Shown one piece after another: positions 34,561 to 40,276 of a stretch of DNA of 40,276 nt. Each line of letters starts with the position of its first letter. Position 1 is the first letter of the stretch. A model generated the notes under the pieces. It was not told the origin of the DNA and did no database searches. It saw only the letters and a program-made list of their open reading frames with translations. The stretch spans positions 186,062 through 226,337 of the forward strand of contig NZ_FNJJ01000011.1 of assembly GCF_900104265.1 (NCBI RefSeq), given 5' to 3'. The translations under genes were made by a program, and so were the position numbers. This DNA is from Ectopseudomonas guguanensis. Lineage in GTDB: Bacteria > Pseudomonadota > Gammaproteobacteria > Pseudomonadales > Pseudomonadaceae.

Positions 34561-34588
34561 AAACCCGCCGCAGCAATGTGACGGGTTT
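34561..34588 (-). terminator. Probable terminator of the SnoaL-like gene
   Basis: AAACCCG (34561-34567) pairs with CGGGTTT (34582-34588), and the minus-strand copy ends in five T residues. It lies 72 bases beyond the stop codon of the SnoaL-like gene. Confidence 0.5.
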
Positions 34589-34659
34589 GGCAGTCACCGG
34601 TCGTCGAGCAGAGTGAGACGGACCGCAAAACGAAACTGTGATGAGTTTGGTATCGGCGC

Positions 34660-35091
34660 TCAGCCCTTGCCGGCCGCCAGGAAAGGCGCCAGGCGCTGCG
34701 CCATTTCCGCGCCGAGGGCCTGCAGCCCGCTCATCGGGCGCACCATGACCTCGAACTCGACGATCCGCCCCGACTCGTCGAAACGGATCATGTCGATGCC
34801 CTTGAGTTCGCGCTCGCCCACCCGCGCCGAGAACTCCAGCACGACATTGAGGCCGTCGGCCGAGGCTAGCTCCCGGTGATAGGCGAAATCCTCGAACACC
34901 TTGAGCACAGTATTGAGGATCAGATTGACCGTCTGCGCGCCCGGATAAGGCGTATGCGCCATGGGCGAGCGAAACACCGCCTGCGGGTGCAGCAACTCGG
35001 GCAAGGCGCTCAGGTCCCTGGCGGCGATGAACCGGTGCCAGCGCGCCAGGCTGGCGGCGGCGGATGGGTTGAGTTGAGCATCGAGCGACAT
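34660..35091 (-). CDS. SnoaL/NTF2-like protein
   Basis: A 143-residue protein with the cone-shaped NTF2-like fold pattern: an N-terminal helix pair (ARWHRFIAARDLSALPELL), strands with VFRSPM, and a C-terminal sheet (IDMIRFDESGRIVEFEVMVRP). Family members are polyketide cyclases, small isomerases, or binding proteins, and the specific role here is unknown. The ATG at 35091 was chosen because AAGGAG precedes it at good spacing; an ATG 27 bases earlier has none. It lies downstream of fadH on the same strand but beyond the hairpin at 35125-35149, so it may have its own promoter. Confidence 0.8.
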   Translation of the reverse strand: MSLDAQLNPSAAASLARWHRFIAARDLSALPELLHPQAVFRSPMAHTPYPGAQTVNLILNTVLKVFEDFAYHRELASADGLNVVLEFSARVGERELKGIDMIRFDESGRIVEFEVMVRPMSGLQALGAEMAQRLAPFLAAGKG

Positions 35092-35124
35092 GGGCTTCTC
35101 CTTGTTATTGTCAGCCACTAAGCA

Positions 35125-35149
35125 GACGCCCCGCTCAAGGCGGGGCGTC
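35125..35149 (-). terminator. Terminator-like hairpin after fadH
   Basis: GACGCCCCGC (35125-35134) and GCGGGGCGTC (35140-35149) form a perfect 10-bp stem with a 5-base loop 8 bases beyond the fadH stop codon. The T-tract on the minus strand is poor, so termination may be partial. Confidence 0.55.
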
Positions 35150-35156
35150 GGTTCGA

Positions 35157-37190
35157 TCAGAGCTCGGCCGCCAGGCGCGAGCCCTGGTTGATCGCGCGTT
35201 TGGCATCGAGCTCGGCGGCGACATCCGCGCCACCGACCAGGTGCACACGCTGACCGGCGTTCTCCAGCCCTTGCTGCAACTCACGCAGCGGATCCTGGCC
35301 GGCGCAGACGATCACGGTGTCGACCGGCAGCACCTGCGGCTCGCCACCAGCGATGCGGATATGCAGGCCGGCATCGTCGATCTTCAGGTACTCGACGCTG
35401 TTGAGCATCTGCACGTTCTTGTTCTTCAGACCGGTGCGATGGATCCAGCCGGTGGTCTTGCCCAGACCATCGCCGACCTTGGACTTCTTGCGCTGCAGCA
35501 GGAACACCTGACGCGCCGCCGGATGTGGCTGCGCCTGCACGCCTGCCACACCGCCACGGGCCTCAAGCGCGGTGTCGATGCCCCACTCCTTCCAGAACTC
35601 GTCACGGTCGAGGCTGGTGGCCTTGCCCTGGTGGGTGATGAATTCGGAGACGTCGAAGCCGATGCCGCCGGCGCCGATCACCGCGACTTTCTGGCCGACC
35701 GGCTTGCGCTCGAGAATCGCATCCAGGTAGCCGATCACCTTGGCATGATCGATCCCCGGAATCTCCGGGGTACGCGGGGCGATACCGGTGGCCAGGATGA
35801 TCTCGTCGAAACCACCCTTCACCAGATCGTCCACCGACACGCGGGTATTGAGACGCACGTCGACACCGGTGGTTTCCAGTTTGCGCTTGAAGTAGCGCAG
35901 GGTTTCATAGAACTCTTCCTTGCCCGGCACGCGCTTGGCCACGTTGAACTGGCCGCCGATCTCACCGGCCGCATCGAACAGGGTCACGCTGTGGCCACGC
36001 TCGGCGGCGACGGTGGAAGCCGCCAGCCCAGCCGGGCCGGCTCCGACCACGGCGATCTTCTTCACCGTGGTGGTGGGGATGTAGTTCAGCTCGGTCTCGT
36101 GGCAGGCGCGCGGGTTGACCAGGCAGCTGGTCAGCTTGCCGCCGAAGGTGTGGTCCAGGCAGGCCTGGTTGCAGCCGATGCAGGTGTTGATCTCGTCCGC
36201 GCGGCCTTCGGCGGCCTTGTTGACGAAGTCCGGGTCGGCGAGGAAGGGGCGCGCCATGGACACCATGTCGGCATCGCCCTCGGCCAGCACCTGCTCGGCC
36301 ACTTCCGGGGTGTTGATGCGGTTGGTGGTGATCAGTGGAATCGACACCTCGCCCTTGAGCTTGGCGGTGACCTTGGTGAAGGCCGCGCGCGGCACCTTGG
36401 TGGCGATGGTCGGGATGCGCGCCTCGTGCCAGCCGATACCGGTGTTGATCAGAGTGGCGCCGGCCTGTTCGATGGCCTTGGCCAGCAGCACGATCTCGTC
36501 CCAGGTGCTGCCGCCTTCGACCAGATCGAGCATCGACAGGCGATAGATGATGATGAAGTTCGGCCCGACCGCCTCGCGCACGCGGCGCACGATCTCCACC
36601 GGCAGGCGCATGCGGTTCTCGTAGCTGCCGCCCCAGCGGTCGGTACGGTGGTTGGTGTGGGCCACCAGGAACTGGTTGATGAAGTAGCCTTCCGAGCCCA
36701 TCACCTCGACGCCGTCGTAACCGGCCTGCTGGGCCAGCGCGGCGCAATTGACGAAGTCGGCGATCTGCTTCTCGATGCCCTCTTCATCCAGCTCGCGCGG
36801 CTTGAACGGGTTGATCGGCGCCTGGATGGCGCTGGGCGCCACGGACTTCGGGCTGTAGGCATAACGGCCTGCGTGGAGGATCTGCATGCAGATCTTGCCG
36901 CCGGCCTCATGCACGGCCTGGGTAACGATCTTGTGCTTCTCCGCCTCCTCGACCGTGCTCAGCTTGGCCGCGCCGGCGTACACGCCGCCCTCCTCGTTCG
37001 GGCCAATGCCGCCGGTGACCATCAGGCCAACGCCGCCACGCGCGCGCTCGGCGAAGTAGGCCGCCATGCGCTCGAAGCCGCCCGGCTTCTCTTCCAGGCC
37101 AGTATGCATGGAACCCATCAGGGTGCGGTTCTTCAGCGTGGTGAAACCGAGGTCGAGCGGGGCCAGCAGGTGCGGGTAACGAGCAGTCAT
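35157..37190 (-). CDS. fadH: 2,4-dienoyl-CoA reductase (NADPH), FadH type
   Basis: A 677-residue iron-sulfur flavoenzyme that reduces 2,4-dienoyl-CoA intermediates in beta-oxidation of unsaturated fatty acids. The N-terminal half is an old-yellow-enzyme barrel binding FMN. A 4Fe-4S cluster is shown by CIGCNQAC near residue 338 and a further Cys about 12 residues on. Then come the FAD-binding VVGAGPAGLAAS and the NADPH-binding VAVIGAGGIGFD. Length matches E. coli FadH and Pseudomonas homologues. The ATG at 37190 follows GGAGAATTCC; a longer in-frame start at 37292 lies inside the promoter and operator region and is not used. It diverges from the nitrilase-like and AraC genes. Confidence 0.95.
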   Translation of the reverse strand: MTARYPHLLAPLDLGFTTLKNRTLMGSMHTGLEEKPGGFERMAAYFAERARGGVGLMVTGGIGPNEEGGVYAGAAKLSTVEEAEKHKIVTQAVHEAGGKICMQILHAGRYAYSPKSVAPSAIQAPINPFKPRELDEEGIEKQIADFVNCAALAQQAGYDGVEVMGSEGYFINQFLVAHTNHRTDRWGGSYENRMRLPVEIVRRVREAVGPNFIIIYRLSMLDLVEGGSTWDEIVLLAKAIEQAGATLINTGIGWHEARIPTIATKVPRAAFTKVTAKLKGEVSIPLITTNRINTPEVAEQVLAEGDADMVSMARPFLADPDFVNKAAEGRADEINTCIGCNQACLDHTFGGKLTSCLVNPRACHETELNYIPTTTVKKIAVVGAGPAGLAASTVAAERGHSVTLFDAAGEIGGQFNVAKRVPGKEEFYETLRYFKRKLETTGVDVRLNTRVSVDDLVKGGFDEIILATGIAPRTPEIPGIDHAKVIGYLDAILERKPVGQKVAVIGAGGIGFDVSEFITHQGKATSLDRDEFWKEWGIDTALEARGGVAGVQAQPHPAARQVFLLQRKKSKVGDGLGKTTGWIHRTGLKNKNVQMLNSVEYLKIDDAGLHIRIAGGEPQVLPVDTVIVCAGQDPLRELQQGLENAGQRVHLVGGADVAAELDAKRAINQGSRLAAEL

Positions 37191-37263
37191 GGAATTCTCC
37201 ACATCGCGGTGCAGTTCACGGATTGCCGCGGTCTCATGGGCACGCGGTCGGTTATGCAGCCAG

Positions 37264-37292
37264 ACGATAAAGAGGCTTCCAGTCAGTCTCAA
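37264..37292 (-). promoter_or_regulatory. Probable sigma-70 promoter of fadH
   Basis: The minus strand has TTGAGA (complement of 37287-37292) and TATCGT (complement of 37264-37269) separated by exactly 17 bases. Transcription would start about 65 bases before the ATG. The -35 box touches the left copy of the tandem repeat at 37291-37332. Confidence 0.6.
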
Positions 37293-37332
37293 TGATCAAA
37301 ACTGACAAGATAATGATCAAAAATAGCAAGAT
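37291..37332. promoter_or_regulatory. Tandem 21-bp direct repeat, likely AraC-family operator
   Basis: Two adjoining copies, 37291-37311 and 37312-37332, agree at 18 of 21 positions: AATGATCAAAA is identical in both, followed by CTGACAAGAT or ATAGCAAGAT. Copies joined with a 21-bp period lie on the same DNA face, as AraC-type dimers need. The pair fills the space between the fadH -35 box and the -35 box of the nitrilase-like gene. An AraC regulator is encoded 1.1 kb downstream. Confidence 0.7.
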
Positions 37333-37335
37333 GAC

Positions 37336-37364
37336 TTGGCAGCCCGGCCCTGCCGACCTAACCT
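37336..37364 (+). promoter_or_regulatory. Probable promoter of the nitrilase-AraC operon
   Basis: TTGGCA (37336-37341) and TAACCT (37359-37364) are 17 bases apart and lie just right of the tandem repeat. The -10 is weak, as expected for an activator-dependent promoter. Confidence 0.45.
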
Positions 37365-37392
37365 GCACGCAAGGAAACCGAACGCCCTCGAC

Positions 37393-38418
37393 ATGCGCCG
37401 ACTGATCACCCTCCTGTTCTCGTTCGCACTGCTGGCCGGCATCGCCAGCTACGCCCACTGGATCGAACAGCGTCCGGGCAGCCACTACCTGTCCGACCTG
37501 CGCAGCCAGGTCGCGCTCGATCTCGGCCAGCCTGGCCCGCACGGCAATCTGCTGGGCATCCAACCGGAGCTGTTCGCCGCCGACTACCAGAGCCTCGCGC
37601 GCCTGCGCCTGAAACTCGCCGCCTATCTGGATCACGCCCGTGACCAGGGCCTGCTCAACGAACGCACCATCGTCGTGCTGCCCGAGCACATCGGCACCTG
37701 GCTGCTGGCCGTGGGCGAGAAGCAGGAGCTCTATCGCGCCAGCGAGCGCCGCCAGGCCATGCACTGGCTGGCGGCGCGCAACCCCCTGGACTTTCTCGGT
37801 GCACTGCTGAATGCCGGGAGCGACGCGCGTCTGGACGACGCCCTGCTGCGCACCAAGGCAAGAACGATGGCGCGTGATTATCAGCAGCTGTTCGGCGACC
37901 TGGCCCGCGACTACCAGATCACCCTGGTGGCCGGCTCCATCGTCCTGCCCGAACCACGGGTGCAACTGGGACGCCTCGAAGTCGGCCGCGGGCCTCTGTA
38001 CAACACCAGCCTGGTATTCGACCGGGCCGGCAACCCGCTGGGCCAGCCGCAACGCCAGGCCTTCGATGCCGGCGCACTGGCCAGCCAGGCAGCAGAGCGC
38101 CTGCAGGTAGTGGATACGCCCGCCGGGCGGCTCGCCGTACTGCTCGGTGGCGACATCAGCCAGTTGCCACAGACACATGGCCGGGACGGCGAAAACATGG
38201 AACTGCTGGCCATGCCCAGTGACCTGGACGGCCAGCCGGACGATGCCGGACTCGACGAGCGACTGCAGGCAGAGGGCATTCGCGCTGGGCTGAAAGTCCA
38301 TCTGCGCGGCAGGCTGTGGGAGCGCAGCGGCCAGCTCCAGGCATTCGCGTTCCAGGCCGGCAGCAGCGAGCGAAGCGCCAGCGAACGCGGCGCGCAGCTG
38401 ATCAATCTGTGGCTATGA
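37393..38418 (+). CDS. Nitrilase-fold (carbon-nitrogen hydrolase-like) protein without catalytic cysteine
   Basis: A 341-residue protein related to the CN-hydrolase superfamily. A hydrophobic N-terminal segment (residues 3-20) may be a membrane anchor or signal. The conserved catalytic Glu is present (Glu98 in VVLPEHIG), but the position where the cysteine should be reads LGGDIS (Gly252), and the protein contains no cysteine at all. The usual lysine region is also altered (QPQRQ). It is therefore probably not an active amidase by the normal mechanism; it might bind a ligand or have another chemistry. It starts at ATG 37393 and overlaps the AraC gene by ATGA, forming a two-gene unit with it. 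Confidence 0.78.
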   Translation: MRRLITLLFSFALLAGIASYAHWIEQRPGSHYLSDLRSQVALDLGQPGPHGNLLGIQPELFAADYQSLARLRLKLAAYLDHARDQGLLNERTIVVLPEHIGTWLLAVGEKQELYRASERRQAMHWLAARNPLDFLGALLNAGSDARLDDALLRTKARTMARDYQQLFGDLARDYQITLVAGSIVLPEPRVQLGRLEVGRGPLYNTSLVFDRAGNPLGQPQRQAFDAGALASQAAERLQVVDTPAGRLAVLLGGDISQLPQTHGRDGENMELLAMPSDLDGQPDDAGLDERLQAEGIRAGLKVHLRGRLWERSGQLQAFAFQAGSSERSASERGAQLINLWL

Positions 38419-39506
38419 AAACCTCTCGCGTTCGCCTCGGCGACCTCTCCGTCGGCTTCACCCAGGCCCTGGCAGATGCCTTGCGCGAACAGGGGGTGCG
38501 GCCCGAGCCGCTGCTCGAGCAGTTCGGCCTGGATACGGCCCGCCTGAGCGAGCCACGGGCGCGCCTGTCGATCCCGCGCTTCATGCGCCTTGGCCACAGC
38601 GCCATCGTCCTCAGCGGCAATCCGGCGCTGGGCCTGGACATGGGCCGTCACAGCCACTTGAGCCAGATTGGCCTGGCCGGCATCTGCGCCGCGCAAGCGC
38701 CTGATCTACGCGAGGCGGCGCGCACCCTGACCCGCTTCGAGCCGCTCTATGCCGCCAACTACCGCGGGCGCTCGGGCTTTCGCGAGGATGCCCGCGGCGC
38801 CTGGCTGCATTTCTATTCCATCAGCCCGTACAACGCCTACAACCGTTTCGTGGTGGATTCGGTGCTGGCCGGCTGGCAGAGCAACCTGGGCCAGGTGGTC
38901 GGCCGCCCCATCACTGCGGAAAAGGTGGAAATCGAGTTTCCCGCGCCGGACTATGGCGAGCGCTACGAGGCGCTGTTCGGCTGCCCAGTGGAGTTCACCG
39001 CCGGCGCCAACCGCCTGCGCCTGAACAGCGAAACCCTGGCGCTGCGCAATCGGCAGCACTGCCCGGGCACCTGGCGCCATCTACTGGAATTGTGTGAACG
39101 CGAACTGGAACAGCTGACCCGCACGCGCAGCCTGCGCGAGCGGGTGATCCAGCTGCTCGGCCCACTGCTGCACGGCCACGAGCCGGACCTCGAGGAGGTC
39201 GCGCGCAGCCTGCACCTGCCGAGCTGGACGCTGCGGCGCAAGCTGGCCGAGGAAGGCACGCAGTTTCGCACCATCCTCAACGACACCCGCCGCGACCTGG
39301 CCACGGCCTACATCCGCGACACCGAACTGGCCTTCGGCGAAATCGCCTACCTGCTCGGTTTCGCCTCGGCCGAGGCCTTTCAGCGCGCCTTCAAGCGCTG
39401 GCTCGGGCAAACGCCCGGCGACTATCGCCGCGCGCAGCGCAGGGCCGGCGGCGAGGCTCAAAGTTCGGTGGCGTCGTCTTCCACATCGGCATTGGACGCA
39501 TCCTGA
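38415..39506 (+). CDS. AraC-family transcriptional regulator (OruR/ArgR-like N-domain)
   Basis: A 363-residue regulator. The N-terminal domain (about 20-210) matches the arabinose-binding-like domain of the AraC group found in Pseudomonas (GLDMGRHSHLSQIGLAG and AANYRGRSGF segments), not the cupin type. The C-terminal domain (about 255-350) carries the two helix-turn-helix motifs: LHLPSWTLRRKLAEEGTQFR and FGEIAYLLGFASAEAFQRA, followed by GQTPGDYRR. It probably activates fadH and its own operon through the tandem repeat at 37291-37332. Its ligand is likely a fatty-acid or acyl-CoA metabolite, inferred from the fadH link. The 3' end overlaps a small minus-strand frame. Confidence 0.9.
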   Translation: MKTSRVRLGDLSVGFTQALADALREQGVRPEPLLEQFGLDTARLSEPRARLSIPRFMRLGHSAIVLSGNPALGLDMGRHSHLSQIGLAGICAAQAPDLREAARTLTRFEPLYAANYRGRSGFREDARGAWLHFYSISPYNAYNRFVVDSVLAGWQSNLGQVVGRPITAEKVEIEFPAPDYGERYEALFGCPVEFTAGANRLRLNSETLALRNRQHCPGTWRHLLELCERELEQLTRTRSLRERVIQLLGPLLHGHEPDLEEVARSLHLPSWTLRRKLAEEGTQFRTILNDTRRDLATAYIRDTELAFGEIAYLLGFASAEAFQRAFKRWLGQTPGDYRRAQRRAGGEAQSSVASSSTSALDAS

Positions 39507-39550
39507 ACCAGGGCGTCACGCTCGAGCAGCTCTTCCTGATAGTCATCCAT
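39458..39550 (-). CDS. Candidate 30-residue acidic protein
   Basis: A short open frame begins at ATG 39550, preceded by CGAGG at 7 bases, and ends with TGA at 39458. The 30-residue product (MDDYQEELLERDALVQDASN, then a more acidic tail ending EDDATEL) is very acidic and has no cysteine. It overlaps the last 49 bases of the AraC gene in antisense. The good ribosome-binding site and the protein-like composition argue for a real gene; the short length argues against certainty. It may be one of the small acidic proteins seen in Pseudomonas. Confidence 0.45.
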   Translation of the reverse strand: MDDYQEELLERDALVQDASNADVEDDATEL

Positions 39551-39736
39551 CTGGCACCTCGCGGGGTCATCTCGTCAGTTTCATAGCAAGCTAGGTTGCC
39601 GGCATGAAGGCAAGATGACGAAAGGCCGCAGGCGGACGAACTGCCGAGCAAAGGTGACAGGCAATAAAAAGGCTCTTCGCATTCTCGCGGGGAAGATACG
39701 CTTGACACCGGACTGGCAATAACGTGTTCAGCTGTC
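39551..39736. other. Intergenic, no gene seen
   Basis: The stretch between the small ORF and the right-end element shows no coding frame, no clear terminator and no RNA gene that I can recognise. It is less GC-rich than the genes beside it. Confidence 0.5.
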
Positions 39737-40262
39737 GCTGACTTGGCACTATCCGTTAGCGTGTCGTCTGATCTGCTGGGTTTCGCCCCTTACGGGCGAC
39801 TTACTTTCTTTGCTTGTGCAAAGAAAGTAAGCAAAGAAACACACCCCTGCATACGGCCCCGGCTGCGCCGGGGTTCCCTCGCTCCATCACCGTTCCAGGG
39901 GCACGCCGTGAAGGGCCATCCCTGGCCCATCACGACTCTCGCGGCATCCATGCCGCTCAACCCCTTCCACGGTGATTCCACTCGGCCTCCTGAAGGGGAC
40001 TTGGGCGTCGTCTGTTCCATCGCAGTTGAAGAGCAAGGGCAAAGGCAAAAGCAAAGGCAAAGGTCAGACGCCGCCAATTTCAACTTCGCAAAGATTATGC
40101 AAGCTCGCGCCTCGGTCCCGTCAGGAGGCCGAAACGTAGCGCAGCGGAGTAACAAGCCGCAGGCAGACCCGAAGGGTGAGCGCAGCGAATCAAGGTGTGG
40201 CGCCCGTAAGGGGCGCAACCCAAACGCTCAGTACACTCGGTAATGGATAGTGCTAAGTCAGC
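39737..40262. repeat. 526-bp element with terminal and subterminal inverted repeats
   Basis: The ends match as imperfect inverted repeats: 39737-39758 and 40241-40262 agree at 20 of 22 positions. A second inner pair, TGGGTTTCGCCCCTTACGGGCG (39777-39798) and 40201-40222, agrees at 21 of 22. Inside are strong hairpins at 39800-39831 (13-bp perfect stem CTTACTTTCTTTG), 39857-39873, 39913-39926 and 39941-39956, and a purine-rich GGCAAA hexamer run at 40035-40061. It has no transposase. It looks like a dispersed structured repeat, perhaps a non-autonomous mobile unit. No target-site duplication is obvious. Confidence 0.75.
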
Positions 40263-40276
40263 AAGCGATACGCAAA

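Noticed and set aside
35241..37295. Long plus-strand open frame opposite fadH
   Set aside because: No family motifs and unusual composition; the minus strand has FMN, 4Fe-4S and FAD motifs of FadH.
40035..40061. GGCAAA hexamer run as a possible CRISPR or tandem-repeat gene
   Set aside because: The units are too short and have no spacers; it is a simple purine-rich repeat inside the larger element.
39743..40243. Overlapping coding frames of 166 and 142 residues in the right-end element
   Set aside because: They translate the inverted repeats, hairpins and hexamer run, show no domain and lie on both strands, so they are likely repeat artefacts.

Overview
The window (about 40 kb, GC-rich, with strongly GC-biased third codon positions) looks like chromosomal DNA of a Pseudomonas-type gammaproteobacterium, possibly the mendocina/oleovorans/alcaligenes side of the genus. 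The reasons are the large NAD-dependent glutamate dehydrogenase, a MoxR/Bat operon, pepN, the nadK-phosphatase-rhomboid operon, a FadH next to an AraC/OruR-type regulator, and the REP-like palindromes between genes. The species is inference. I see no tRNA, rRNA, CRISPR array, prophage or transposase gene.

Layout. (1) 1-5175: duplicated REP-like palindromes, a terminator and gdhB on the minus strand. (2) 5646-8034, plus strand: overlapping pxpA-pxpB-pxpC encode ATP-dependent 5-oxoprolinase, whose product glutamate is the substrate of the divergent GdhB. (3) 8210-15140, plus strand: six-gene MoxR/DUF58/DUF4381/BatA/BatB/BatD operon. (4) 15559-22690, minus strand: an envelope cassette in two transcription units, DUF1302 outer-membrane barrel plus DUF1329 periplasmic protein, then a YCF48-type beta-propeller plus an RND/MMPL transporter. 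The first unit has a near-consensus sigma-54 promoter. (5) 23277-27089, minus strand: yeaC-like gene, DUF2797 gene and pepN. (6) 27180-29899, minus strand: nadK, metallophosphoesterase and rhomboid protease in a tight operon; a DUF1853 gene diverges from it. (7) 31009-34449, minus strand: coiled-coil protein, PLP-dependent D-cysteine desulfhydrase-like enzyme, and a protein with two cNMP-binding domains and a rhodanese domain. (8) 34660-39506: SnoaL-like protein and fadH on the minus strand, divergent from a nitrilase-like gene and an AraC regulator. Between the divergent genes lies a perfect-phase tandem 21-bp direct repeat that looks like the regulator's operator. (9) 39458-40276: an untracked 30-residue ORF and a 526-bp element with terminal inverted repeats.

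Most genes are core metabolism or conserved envelope functions. The parts most worth a second look are the four-gene envelope cassette with its sigma-54 promoter, the tandem operator at fadH, the cysteine-free nitrilase-fold protein, and the terminal-inverted-repeat element at the right end.
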